DNA of 50,095 nt from the NCBI GenBank assembly GCA_964437445.1, contig CAYTGR010000035.1:1-50095 (forward strand). Direction: 5' to 3'. Of this stretch, positions 30,448 to 39,376 are shown piece after piece. This stretch comes from CAYTGR01 sp964437445. Lineage in GTDB: Bacteria; Chloroflexota; Anaerolineae; B4-G1; SLSP01. Below the pieces are notes generated by a model, which saw nothing but the letters and a program-made list of their open reading frames with translations, did not search any database and had not been told where the DNA came from. Each line of letters opens with the position of its first letter. Position 1 is the first letter of the stretch. The position numbers were made by a program, and so were the translations under genes.

Positions 30448-32049
30448 ATGCCACAACAAGACCTGATACTCGCCATAGATAACGGGACCCAATCCATCCG
30501 CGCGCTCCTGTTTGACCTGCGCGGAAACCTGGTCGCCCGCAGCCGCGTGCCGCTGGAGGCCTATTTCTCCTCCGAGCCGGGCTGGGCCGAACAACAGCCT
30601 GATTACTACTGGCACGCCCTCACGCAAGCCTGCCAACAGCTATGGGCCACGGCCACCCAGGAGGGCCAGCCGGAGCTCCGCCAGCGGATCGCCGGCGTTG
30701 CACTGACCACCCAACGCTCCACCGTCATCAACGTGGACCGGGCCGGGAAGCCACTGCGCCCGGCCATCGTCTGGCTGGACCAGCGGCGTACCGAGGGTCT
30801 GAAACCGGTAGGCGGTCTCTGGGGACTGGCTTTTGCGCTCACCGGGATGTCGGAGACGGTTGCCTATCTCCAGGCCGAGGCCGAGGCTAACTGGATCCGC
30901 ACGCAACAGCCGGAAGTGTGGGCCCAGACGCACAAGTATCTTTTACTCTCCGGCTACCTGACCTACCGGCTCACCGGGCGCTTTGTGGATTCGGTGGGCT
31001 GCCAAGTCGCCTATGTGCCGTTTGACTACAAAAATCTGCGGTGGGCCGCGCGCAGCGATTGGAAGTGGCAGGCGATCCCGATGGACCCAGCGCTGCTGCC
31101 CGAATTGATCCCCCCGACCCAACCCCTGGGCGAGATCACGCCAGAGGCGGCGGCCGCCACCGGCATCCCGGCCGGGCTCCCCCTCATCGCCGCCGCGGCC
31201 GACAAAGCGTGCGAAGTGATCGGCGCGGGCTGTGTGGAGCCCCACATTGGCTGCCTTTCCTACGGCACCACTGCCACCATCAACACCACCCACCGGCAAT
31301 ATGTGGAGGTGATCCCGCTCATCCCGCCCTACCCGGCGGCCATTCCCGGGGCCTATAGCTTGGAGATTCAAATCTACCGGGGCTACTGGATGGTCAGCTG
31401 GTTCAAACAAGAGTTCGGATTGCGTGAGCAACGGCTGGCGGAAGAACAGGGCGTGGAACCCGAAACGCTTTTTGACGCACTGGTGCAGCAGGTGCCGCCC
31501 GGCTCCATGGGATTATTGCTCCAGCCCTACTGGTCGCCCGGCGTGAAGGTCCCAGGGCCGGAGGCCAAAGGCGCAATCATTGGCTTTGGCGATGTCCACA
31601 CCCGCGCGCACATTTACCGGGCAATCCTGGAGGGGCTGGCCTACGCGCTACGCGAGGGGAAAGAGCGGACCGAGCAACGCAGCCACATCCCCATCACCGA
31701 GCTGCGGGTGGCCGGCGGCGGCTCTCAAAGCAATGCGGCGATCCAGCTAACGGCAGATATTTTCGGCTTGCCAGCGGCGCGCCCCCATCTCTACGAAGCC
31801 TCCGGCCTGGGGGCAGCGATAGATGCCGCCGTCGGGCTGCAACTCCACCCCGATTTCGCCACCGCTGTCAAGGAAATGACCCGTGTGGGCCAGGTCTTTG
31901 AGCCCAACCCGGCAACGCATACCATTTACGACGAGCTCTACCACCGGGTGTACAAGAAAATGTATCAGCGACTCAAGCCGCTGTACGAAGAGATTCGGGA
32001 GATTACCGGTTATCCGAAACGGTTGCGCGCCGGGCCGCCAACCCGATAG
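30448..32049 (+). CDS. FGGY-family carbohydrate kinase (glycerol kinase-like)
   Basis: 533 residues. The two-domain FGGY kinase fold is shown by LAIDNGTQSIRALLFDL (7-23), IVWLDQRR (~109-116), LSYGTTATINTT (~269-280) and ELRVAGGGSQSNAAIQLTADIFG (~415-437). Family members phosphorylate sugars or polyols with ATP. Glycerol is a reasonable substrate guess from the adjoining glycerol-3-phosphate dehydrogenase, but the active-site wording departs from classical GlpK, so a related polyol or glycerol derivative is possible. It ends the operon and converges with cofC, with only 26 bases between and no clear terminator. Confidence 0.88.
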   Translation: MPQQDLILAIDNGTQSIRALLFDLRGNLVARSRVPLEAYFSSEPGWAEQQPDYYWHALTQACQQLWATATQEGQPELRQRIAGVALTTQRSTVINVDRAGKPLRPAIVWLDQRRTEGLKPVGGLWGLAFALTGMSETVAYLQAEAEANWIRTQQPEVWAQTHKYLLLSGYLTYRLTGRFVDSVGCQVAYVPFDYKNLRWAARSDWKWQAIPMDPALLPELIPPTQPLGEITPEAAAATGIPAGLPLIAAAADKACEVIGAGCVEPHIGCLSYGTTATINTTHRQYVEVIPLIPPYPAAIPGAYSLEIQIYRGYWMVSWFKQEFGLREQRLAEEQGVEPETLFDALVQQVPPGSMGLLLQPYWSPGVKVPGPEAKGAIIGFGDVHTRAHIYRAILEGLAYALREGKERTEQRSHIPITELRVAGGGSQSNAAIQLTADIFGLPAARPHLYEASGLGAAIDAAVGLQLHPDFATAVKEMTRVGQVFEPNPATHTIYDELYHRVYKKMYQRLKPLYEEIREITGYPKRLRAGPPTR

Positions 32050-32075
32050 AACCGGCCGGGAGGACTGCTGAAGCC

Positions 32076-32744
32076 TCATTCCCGTTGCAACAACGCCAGG
32101 TCCTCCGGCCAGTCCACGTCGTAAGCCCAGGCCGGATGGCGCCAGATGACCGTGCGCCCGCCGGTCGCTCGTGCCGCGGCCACGTGCCGCTGAAACGACC
32201 CCGGACCAAAGCCAAACGGGATCAGTCCCGGCGGGGCCACTAACAGCGCGTTGGTCCCCTCCTCGCGCCGATCAGGGGCAATGACCATCACCGGCGGTTC
32301 TCCAGCCACCGCCAATAATTCCGCCACGGCTGCCGCCGTGAGGTGAGGGAGATCGCCTGGCACGACCAGCACGCCCTGAGCTCCGCGCGCCTGGGCGGCC
32401 ACGGCCCCCTGCTCCAGCGCGCGGTTCAGCTCGGGCGGCGCCAGCTCCGGCAGCCAGGCCACACCTCGCGCGGCCGCCAGCTCGCACACTTGCCAATCGG
32501 CGCTGACAACCAGGATGCCCGCCAACCCAGGGGTAGGACCAGAGGCAACGCGATCAACAGGCGAGGTCAGGCTGGCAAGAACGTCCAGCGTGTGGCAGAG
32601 CAAGGAGTGGGCGAGCTGCTCACGCTCCGCCGGGGCAAGGACCGCCGCCAGGCGAGATTTGGCCTGCGCCAGCGGCTTGGCGGGCACGACCGCCCAGAGG
32701 TTCACGCTGAAACTGCCCCCCCGGTTTTCCCGCGCGGACCGCAC
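32076..32744 (-). CDS. cofC: 2-phospho-L-lactate (PEP) guanylyltransferase CofC
   Basis: 222 residues. It activates 2-phospholactate or phosphoenolpyruvate with GTP, the step before CofD in coenzyme F420 synthesis. LWAVVPAKPLAQAKSRLA is the nucleotidyltransferase start, VLVVPGDLPHLT the metal/nucleotide site, and DRREEGTNALL plus FGPGSFQRHV are CofC hallmarks. The ATG at 32744 lacks a clear ribosome site; a GTG at 32705, immediately before NLWAVVPAK, is an alternative that matches the usual family start. It lies 27 bases after cofD, the same transcription unit. Confidence 0.93.
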   Translation of the reverse strand: MRSARENRGGSFSVNLWAVVPAKPLAQAKSRLAAVLAPAEREQLAHSLLCHTLDVLASLTSPVDRVASGPTPGLAGILVVSADWQVCELAAARGVAWLPELAPPELNRALEQGAVAAQARGAQGVLVVPGDLPHLTAAAVAELLAVAGEPPVMVIAPDRREEGTNALLVAPPGLIPFGFGPGSFQRHVAAARATGGRTVIWRHPAWAYDVDWPEDLALLQRE

Positions 32745-32771
32745 GCCATCCCGCGAGCAGCAAGCAGCGTT

Positions 32772-33740
32772 CTACCTGCGCACCAACGTCGCGCCAAACT
32801 CCAGCACTCCCTGCGCGACGGCGATCCGCTCCGGCAGCCCCAGCATGAGCGTAGGCATCACGTGCGCGGCCAGCCCCAAAGCCGTCACCTGGGGCGCTAA
32901 CGCCGCGTCCACCCTGTCCAGCACAAAGCCCCGCAGCAGGTCCCGGTAATGCCCGGCCACGGCCACGGCCGACGGTTCCACACCCAGCTCGCGGAACATC
33001 TTGGCGGCGGGACCTTTCACCGTCTGCCCGCCGAGGATCGGGCTGACGGCGACCGCGCAGCGTGCGGCGATCCGCTCGCGCACCCCCGGCAGGTTGAGGA
33101 TGGGATCCAGGCTGACAAAAGGGTTGGAAGGACAGAAAATCACCAGATCGGCCGCGCTCAGCGCCGCCAGCACCTCCGGGGTCGGCGCCGCCGTCTCCAG
33201 CCCTTCCCAACGGAAGCCCGCCACTTGCGGCTGCCATTGCCGGTGCACAAAATAGTCCTGGAAATCCAGTTCTCCTTCACCGGTGAGCACCTTTGTCTGG
33301 CAACGATCATCGGTCATCGGCAGGAGGGGATGCAACACGCCGGAGGCCTCCGCCAGCCGGCGCATCACCTCCGTGAGGCGGAGGCCGGCGCGCAGCCAGT
33401 GCGTGCGGACCAGGTGCGTCGCCAGATCACGGTCGCCCAGGTGAAACCAGGCCGGCCCACCCAGCTCAGCCACGCGCGAGAGCGTGACAAACGTTTCCCC
33501 CGCCAGCCCCCACCCCGTTTCAGGATGGGCCAGGCCGGCGAGGGTATAGAGGACCGTATCCAGATCGGGGCAGATGGTCAGCCCCAGATGCTCAAAGTCG
33601 TCGCCGGTGTTGACGATCAGGGTGAGCCGCTCCGGTGGCAGGAGCGCAGCGAGCCCTTGCGCCAGACGCGCCCCCCCCACTCCGCCGGCCAGCGCCACGA
33701 CCCGAAGCGTGGCAAACGTTGCCCCAGCCTCCTGTTCCAC
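32772..33740 (-). CDS. cofD: 2-phospho-L-lactate transferase CofD
   Basis: 322 residues with GTG start at 33740 behind GGAGGG. It transfers the phospholactyl (or phosphoenolpyruvyl) group from its GDP/GMP-activated form to Fo, giving F420-0. Family motifs are VALAGGVGGARLAQGL (~15-30), NTGDDFEHLGLTICPDLDTV (~44-63), LGDRDLATH (~101-109), MTDDRCQTKV and FCPSNPFVSLDPIL. cofC follows directly. The Fo synthase and glutamyl ligase genes (cofG/H, cofE) are not in the window. Confidence 0.96.
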   Translation of the reverse strand: MEQEAGATFATLRVVALAGGVGGARLAQGLAALLPPERLTLIVNTGDDFEHLGLTICPDLDTVLYTLAGLAHPETGWGLAGETFVTLSRVAELGGPAWFHLGDRDLATHLVRTHWLRAGLRLTEVMRRLAEASGVLHPLLPMTDDRCQTKVLTGEGELDFQDYFVHRQWQPQVAGFRWEGLETAAPTPEVLAALSAADLVIFCPSNPFVSLDPILNLPGVRERIAARCAVAVSPILGGQTVKGPAAKMFRELGVEPSAVAVAGHYRDLLRGFVLDRVDAALAPQVTALGLAAHVMPTLMLGLPERIAVAQGVLEFGATLVRR

Positions 33741-33782
33741 CCACGCCCTCCGTTGTCGGACTGCCGACCTGGTCTTCCGCGC

Positions 33783-35294
33783 TTACGGCAGCCCCTCTAC
33801 CTGGAAAGTAAAGCCCAGGAGGTTGAGCAGCACGGAGGCCACCCCGGCCGGGCGGACAAATTGGAGTTCAAAGGATTGTTCACCGCCGGGTTGAATGGTC
33901 CAGGGCAAAGGGGGCGTCGCCACCTCCAATTCGCTGCGGCCTGCACCCGAAGTCAGCGCCACATCGGTGGGGTTGACCGTGAGCGGCGATTCCCCTGTGT
34001 TGCGGGCAACGCCGTTGACCACAATCATCCCCCGCCCCTGATCCACAAACGCGCCGGTGAGCGTCACCTGGGGTTGCGCCGGGCCAGGGGCCGGCTTCTG
34101 ATAGGGCAGGACAAAGCTGGCCGTCTCCCCACCGGTCGGATCAGGCCGGACCACCCAGGTCAGCGGCGGGGTTAAATCTGGGGGCACCAGATAGCCCGCG
34201 CTGCCCTCAACGCTGTCGCCCGCGGCGATGGAGCCGGTCAAGGCGCCCCGTTCACCCTTAGCCGCCGCCTCAGCGTTGAGCAAGTAACGCTGCCCCTGCC
34301 CGTCTTCCAGGCTGAGGCCCAACAATGTGGCGTCCACAGCGGTCGTCCGCTCATTGGCAATTCGATACTCCACGATGAAGTAGCGAGCACCGCCGTTAGC
34401 CGTCCCATCCACCAACCCCGACTTCAACACCGTCACAGTCAGACCGGCCGCCCTTTGTTGCGTGCCGGCAGTCTGGCTTTCCTCAGGCAGGTAGCGGGCC
34501 TTGATGACCAACCGTTCGGCCTGAGTCTCCCGCAGCAACGCGAGCGTGAGACCGGGCTGTTGCTGTTCCAAGGGGGCCACGTTGCTTGGCGAGACGTGTT
34601 GCGCCTGAGGCTCGCCGAAAACAAGGGCAGCTCCGTTGCTCAACGTCAGCGTGAGGCGCGCAGTCGCTGTCAGACTGTTCAACAACGTGGCAGTGGTATC
34701 GGTGTAAGGCAAACCCACGACGTAGTTGACCACCGTCCCGTAAATCCAGACGGCGACCGATGCATCCTGAGCGGGAACAGGCCAGCGTCCCTGCTCAGGG
34801 ACCACCGGCACGACGGAGAAGGTCTGATCCCCCACAATTAAAGTGGCGGGCACGAGCGCCGGCAGAGGATTGCCGTTCTCCAATACCACCGACTGGCCGG
34901 TCGGTGGAGTCGGGGACAAGAGGAAGGTGGCGATTTTTTCCACCGTGGCGGGTTCAGCGCCGCCACTGGGCCGATTCCGGCGGGCCGTCACCAACGCGCC
35001 AATGCCAATTGCCAAAACGATCAGAAAGGCCAGGAGCAGGATCAAGATCAACCAGGCCGGCGGCAGCAAGCCACTGTCCGCCGACGAGGGACGGGGCGAG
35101 GCGGAGCCTCGCTCAGGGGAGCGGACAACGGTCGGCACGGGCAACGGAGTTGGGTGCTCCCCCACCGCAGCCTCAGGTTCCGTAGCCGGCCCCTCAACAT
35201 CTGAGGCGACCGCAGCCGGTTCCTCAGGCACTGGAGCGGGTTCAGGATCGGGCGGTGTGAGCCGGTCGTCGCTCAGCGGTTCATGAGATTCCAT
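33783..35294 (-). CDS. Membrane-anchored protein with DUF4352-like extracellular region
   Basis: 503 residues; AAGGGG precedes the ATG at 35294. A Pro/Glu-rich cytosolic N-terminus (1-75), one membrane helix (~77-104, PAWLILILLLAFLIVLAIGI) and a ~390-residue outer region of beta-rich repeats follow. The stretch YFIVEYRIANERTTAVDATL resembles DUF4352/Telo-like immunoglobulin-type domains, with a second similar segment near the C-terminus (GAFVDQGRGMIVVNGVARNTG). The function is unknown. It lies 16 bases after the PPC-domain protein gene and 42 bases before cofD, suggesting one long transcript. Confidence 0.78.
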   Translation of the reverse strand: MESHEPLSDDRLTPPDPEPAPVPEEPAAVASDVEGPATEPEAAVGEHPTPLPVPTVVRSPERGSASPRPSSADSGLLPPAWLILILLLAFLIVLAIGIGALVTARRNRPSGGAEPATVEKIATFLLSPTPPTGQSVVLENGNPLPALVPATLIVGDQTFSVVPVVPEQGRWPVPAQDASVAVWIYGTVVNYVVGLPYTDTTATLLNSLTATARLTLTLSNGAALVFGEPQAQHVSPSNVAPLEQQQPGLTLALLRETQAERLVIKARYLPEESQTAGTQQRAAGLTVTVLKSGLVDGTANGGARYFIVEYRIANERTTAVDATLLGLSLEDGQGQRYLLNAEAAAKGERGALTGSIAAGDSVEGSAGYLVPPDLTPPLTWVVRPDPTGGETASFVLPYQKPAPGPAQPQVTLTGAFVDQGRGMIVVNGVARNTGESPLTVNPTDVALTSGAGRSELEVATPPLPWTIQPGGEQSFELQFVRPAGVASVLLNLLGFTFQVEGLP

Positions 35295-35310
35295 AAAACA
35301 AGGCCCCTTA

Positions 35311-36843
35311 CTACGGAATGACCTGCGGCAATGGCTGCGGCGCGATGCGCAGGCTTACTTCAGGCGTCGCCGGGTCTACCAGCCGGTCCAGCCCCAAGAG
35401 CGGCACCAGCAGCCGGACTGAGCCTACGGTGGGGACGGTGAACGAAAGCTGGCCCTGATCGTCGGTATAACCGCGTGCCAGTTCCCCGCCGGTCTCCGGC
35501 GAGAGGACCCGGACAAAGAACCCACCCACTCCCTCGCCGGCCCCGAACTGACCATCCTGGTTCCCATCATAATAGACCAGGAAGCGGAAAGAGCGGAAAC
35601 CGCCGGGCGGCGGTGTGGGGGTAAGCGGAGCCGGCGTGGTCAACAAGCGGAAGGTGAGCGGCTGGTTTCCGACCGGTGGTGTCGTTGGGGTCGCAACCGG
35701 CGAGGAAGGCGGTGGAGTTGTCGCCACGGGCGTGCTATCCTTTTGCGGCGGAGGCGAAACGGTCGCACTCGGCGTCCCCGGCGTATTCATCGTACACTTA
35801 AGTTTATAGCTACTGTGAATGGTATCAGGCAGCGACATCCGCCCACCCTGCCCCACCAGGAGGTAAAGGTAGCCTTCGTAAGTGCTGTAGAACGAGAGAT
35901 AGCTGCTGTAATCGCCCAAGGCCCGATCGTCATTGCCGCCAATCGCCTCCCGGTTGGCGTTGTAAAGCACCATGTTGGTATCCACGCCAGGATCCAATTC
36001 TAAGGTTTCACAGGAAAAGACCAGGCCCGGCTTGACCCAGAGCTTGAAGTAATCGTTGTCTACCGTCGCGCCGCCCCAGGGGATGAAATTAAGGGCATAC
36101 GTAACGCCCGGCGCAATCGTGCTGGCATGGTCAAAGTCATAGTTAGGTTCGTAGGCATCATAGCCGCCCAACCAGGTCGGCGACGGCACGGGCGTGGACG
36201 GCTGCGGCGTGCTGGTCGGTGTCGGCGTAGGGGTGTTGGTCGGCGTTGAAGTGGGACCCACTGCGCTGGCGCTCAGGCGATAGGTTCCCCCGGAACATTG
36301 AGCGCTGTATTGAGAGATTTCAAAGTAATAGGGGCCGGTCGTCGTCGCCAACAGAGAGACTTTCGCACTATTGCCGTCAAACGGGTTCTGGTCGGTCAAG
36401 ATCGGCGTAAAACTGGCGTTGTAAACCACGATGGCTAAATTGTAGTTCCCCAGCCCATCGGGGATCGCTTCAACGATGTAAGTGTATCCCGGCACCGCAT
36501 TATCAAGCCGGAAATAATCTTTTTGCGGAGCGACTTGAGCGTCCTTAATGCCGGTCGCCAACGCCAGGCCGGTGTAGTTGGAGAGGATGGCCGCGCTGGC
36601 AAATGATTCGTTACCGGCCAGCGAATCGGTAGTGGTGGTCGCTAACGTACAGGTGATCCCGGTTTGCAGCCAGGGCGCGCGGACTGCCTCCAGCCGGACC
36701 GAGGCCGGCCACACCGCAACGTCAGGCGACTGCAAGGGGTGAGCAGCCCCCAGGCCAGGGAACAGGAAGGCAAAGAGCGAGGTGCCCAACAACAGCGCCC
36801 CGCCAAAGAGTGACAGCCACAGCGCCCACCGTCCGGGTCTCAT
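35311..36843 (-). CDS. Secreted protein with two PPC-type domains and an SdrD-like domain
   Basis: 510 residues from the ATG at 36843, chosen because GGAGG precedes it; an in-frame GTG at 36855 lies in that site. A signal peptide occupies ~1-35. Two pre-peptidase-C-type beta domains (~75-195 with KDYFRLDNAVPGYTYIVEAI, and ~225-370 with NDYFKLWVKPGLVFSCE) are joined by Thr/Pro-rich linkers (TPTNTPTPTPTSTP). An SdrD/Cna-B-like domain ends the protein (LVYYDGNQDGQFGAGEGVGG, ~430-505). It has no enzyme domain, so it is probably a surface or matrix protein. It leads the unit containing the DUF4352-like protein and cofD-cofC. Confidence 0.82.
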   Translation of the reverse strand: MRPGRWALWLSLFGGALLLGTSLFAFLFPGLGAAHPLQSPDVAVWPASVRLEAVRAPWLQTGITCTLATTTTDSLAGNESFASAAILSNYTGLALATGIKDAQVAPQKDYFRLDNAVPGYTYIVEAIPDGLGNYNLAIVVYNASFTPILTDQNPFDGNSAKVSLLATTTGPYYFEISQYSAQCSGGTYRLSASAVGPTSTPTNTPTPTPTSTPQPSTPVPSPTWLGGYDAYEPNYDFDHASTIAPGVTYALNFIPWGGATVDNDYFKLWVKPGLVFSCETLELDPGVDTNMVLYNANREAIGGNDDRALGDYSSYLSFYSTYEGYLYLLVGQGGRMSLPDTIHSSYKLKCTMNTPGTPSATVSPPPQKDSTPVATTPPPSSPVATPTTPPVGNQPLTFRLLTTPAPLTPTPPPGGFRSFRFLVYYDGNQDGQFGAGEGVGGFFVRVLSPETGGELARGYTDDQGQLSFTVPTVGSVRLLVPLLGLDRLVDPATPEVSLRIAPQPLPQVIP

Positions 36844-36958
36844 AAGTGCCTCCACCGCAGGATAAACAAGCCCCTCAATTCCTCAGCTCTCATTGTATAA
36901 GATTATGATGAGTCGTCAACCGGGGAAAAACAGGGCGGTGAAAAAACGCCCAGGCTGG

Positions 36959-39160
36959 CTAATGTTCGGAGAGCGGCTCCAGCGGTGCCATCCCTGCCAC
37001 AAACTTTTTGAAGCCGATGCCACTATCCTTGAACCGCACGGTCACGACCTCGTCGTCACCCTCCACCGCGCTTTCGGTCACCACCCCCTCACCATAGCGG
37101 GCATGGCGCACCCGCTGCCCGGCCCGGAAACGCGGCGCGACCGCCGGACGCGGCGGCGGAGCCGGCGTCGCCTCGCGGGACCAGGCACTCGCGCCCCAGC
37201 TTCCGGTTGGACGGACCGTCTTGCCCCGGCGGGCGCGGCCCAGCACCTCATCGGGCAAATCATCCAGGAAGCGCGAAGGCGCCGCCGGCTGGTTATTGCC
37301 ATACCAGCCGCGCCGGAAAGCGTAGGTGAGGTAAAGCCGCTCCTGGGCGCGCGTCATCCCAACGTAGAGCAACCGGCGCTCTTCCGCGAGCTCCTGTGGG
37401 GAATCCAGCGACTGGCTGTGCGGTAACAGCCCTTCCTCCAGGCCGGTGACGAAGACGACCGGGTATTCCAGCCCTTTGGCACTATGCAACGTGAGCAACG
37501 TCACCGCATCCACCGATTCGTCCAGCTGGTCCACGTCGGCGACCAGGGCTACCTCGGTGAGGAAATCGCTCAGGGTGACGCCGGCCGATTCCTCGGCCAC
37601 CGCGCGCAACGCCAGGATGTTCTCCCAGCGCGATTCACCGCGCTTGCGCTCCACCTCGTCCACCTGGCTTTGAACATAGGCCCCATAGCCGCTCTCGCTG
37701 AGCAGGCGATCCATCAGCTGCCCCACGCTCAGCGTCTCGCGGGCGGCGTGCCAGCTCTGGATCAATGTCGCCAACGGCTCCAGCGCGCGGCGGGTGCGAC
37801 CGTCCAGCGTCCCCTGGGCCAGCAACGCCACCATCGCCCGGTACAGGCTGGTCTGTCCCTCCCGGGCCTGCGCCCCAATCGTCTCCAGCGTGCGCTGGCC
37901 GATACCGCGTGGGGGAACGTTGACCACCCGCTGGAAGCTGACGTCGTCGTCGGGATTCTGCGCCAGGCGCAGATAGGCCAGCAGGTCTTTGATCTCCTTG
38001 CGGCTGTAGAACCGGGTGCCGCCCACCAGGCGATAAGGGATCCCCTCATTGACAAAAGACTCTTCCAGCGCGCGGGACTGCGCGTTGGTGCGGTACATTA
38101 CAGCCATACCGCTATAAGCCACCCCACCCCGGCGCAGGGCCCGCACTTCGCGCGCCACGAACTGCGCCTCCTCGCGCTCGTCGTAAGACTCGTGGAGCGT
38201 CACCGGTAGCCCGCCCGCCTTACGCGTGAAAAGCCGTTTGGGCGTGCGATCCAGGTTGCGGCTGATGACCGCCATCGCTCCATCCAGAATAATCTGGGTG
38301 GAGCGGTAATTTTCCTCCAGCAGGATCTGGCGCAGCTCCGGGAAATCCTCGCGCAGCCGTTGGATATTGCGGTAGTCGGCGCCGCGCCAGGAGTAAATGG
38401 ATTGGTCCTCGTCGGCCACCGCGTAGAGGTGGCGATGTTCCTGCGTCAACAAGCGCAGCAGCGTGTACTGTGCTATGTTAGTATCCTGAAATTCATCCAC
38501 TAACACAGCCCGAAAACGGCGGCGGTACTTCTCCAGCGTCTCTGCATCCGCCCGGAACAGGCGTACCGTCTCCAGCAGGAGATCGTCAAAGTCCAATCCG
38601 CTACTCTGGCGCAGTCGCTCCTGGTAACGGGCATAGGCCCGTGCCACCAGCTCGTCGTAATAGGTGCGCCGGGGATAATCGGCCGGCAGGACCAGTTCAT
38701 TCTTGGCGCGGGAAACGGCATTGAGCAAGGAGCCGGGCCGGTAGCGTTTATCGTCCAACCCCAATTCACTCACCACCGCCTTCATCACGGCCAGCTGGTC
38801 ATCGGTATCAAAAATGACGTAATCGCGCGCCAACCCGGCCCGTTCCGACTCCCGCCGGAGAATGCGGGCACAGGTGGCGTGGAAAGTTCCCAACGTCATC
38901 TCCAGCGCGGCATCACGGCCCAGCATCCGCGTCAGGCGCTCCCGCATCTCCCGCGCGGCCTTGTTGGTGAAAGTGACCGCCATGATCTGCCAGGCCGGCA
39001 GCTGCCGCTCACTGAGCAGCCAGGCGATGCGGTGGGTGAGGACACGGGTTTTGCCAGAGCCCGGCCCGGCCAGGATCAGCAGCGGGCCCTCGGACGCGGT
39101 CACGGCTTCGCGCTGTTGGGCGTTCAAAGCTTGTAACAGGGGATGTGTTTCCGGGTTCAT
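36959..39160 (-). CDS. UvrD/PcrA-type ATP-dependent DNA helicase
   Basis: 733 residues from the ATG at 39160; the frame is open further upstream, but that part is antisense to rpsB and the family normally begins at MNPETHPLLQALNAQQREAV. Superfamily 1 motifs are all present: AGPGSGKT (31-38), VTFTNKAAREM, DEFQDTN, DEDQSIYSWRGA, LEENYRST, TLHSAKGLEYPVVFVTGLEEG and LYVGMTRA. The C-terminal ~60 residues, with FRAGQRVRHARYGEGVV, form the Tudor-like domain that in PcrA binds RNA polymerase. It works in excision repair and replication-transcription conflict. It is divergent from rpsB. Confidence 0.96.
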   Translation of the reverse strand: MNPETHPLLQALNAQQREAVTASEGPLLILAGPGSGKTRVLTHRIAWLLSERQLPAWQIMAVTFTNKAAREMRERLTRMLGRDAALEMTLGTFHATCARILRRESERAGLARDYVIFDTDDQLAVMKAVVSELGLDDKRYRPGSLLNAVSRAKNELVLPADYPRRTYYDELVARAYARYQERLRQSSGLDFDDLLLETVRLFRADAETLEKYRRRFRAVLVDEFQDTNIAQYTLLRLLTQEHRHLYAVADEDQSIYSWRGADYRNIQRLREDFPELRQILLEENYRSTQIILDGAMAVISRNLDRTPKRLFTRKAGGLPVTLHESYDEREEAQFVAREVRALRRGGVAYSGMAVMYRTNAQSRALEESFVNEGIPYRLVGGTRFYSRKEIKDLLAYLRLAQNPDDDVSFQRVVNVPPRGIGQRTLETIGAQAREGQTSLYRAMVALLAQGTLDGRTRRALEPLATLIQSWHAARETLSVGQLMDRLLSESGYGAYVQSQVDEVERKRGESRWENILALRAVAEESAGVTLSDFLTEVALVADVDQLDESVDAVTLLTLHSAKGLEYPVVFVTGLEEGLLPHSQSLDSPQELAEERRLLYVGMTRAQERLYLTYAFRRGWYGNNQPAAPSRFLDDLPDEVLGRARRGKTVRPTGSWGASAWSREATPAPPPRPAVAPRFRAGQRVRHARYGEGVVTESAVEGDDEVVTVRFKDSGIGFKKFVAGMAPLEPLSEH

Positions 39161-39226
39161 CCGGGCTATTGTAACACAGAGTAAAGGCAGAGCAAGTAAG
39201 GAATCAGTCGCTGGCCTGGCCGTCAA

Positions 39227-39254
39227 TTGCTTCCTGCCCATTTTATGGTACAAT
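39227..39254 (+). promoter_or_regulatory. Promoter of the rpsB operon
   Basis: -35 TTGCTT (39227-39232), 16-base spacer, -10 TACAAT (39249-39254). It implies a ~117-base 5' untranslated region before rpsB. Confidence 0.6.
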
Positions 39255-39260
39255 CTAAAA

Positions 39261-39376
39261 CCGGGCTGAGGCCCAAAACGCACACGGTTGGACCGAACGG
39301 GGTGTGCCGGTGCGCCGGTTCCCGGCGGGAGGAAAACCGTGGAGGTTAAAAACAGATCACGTAAAGGAGTTAGTTG
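39261..39376 (+). promoter_or_regulatory. Structured 5' leader of rpsB, possible S2 autoregulation
   Basis: The leader contains CACAC (39281-39285) pairing with GTGTG (39302-39306), CCGG/CCGG pairings near 39307-39325, and ACGGTT (39284-39289) able to pair instead with AACCGT (39334-39339). Such alternatives are typical of ribosomal-protein leaders. It matches no leader class I know. Confidence 0.35.
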
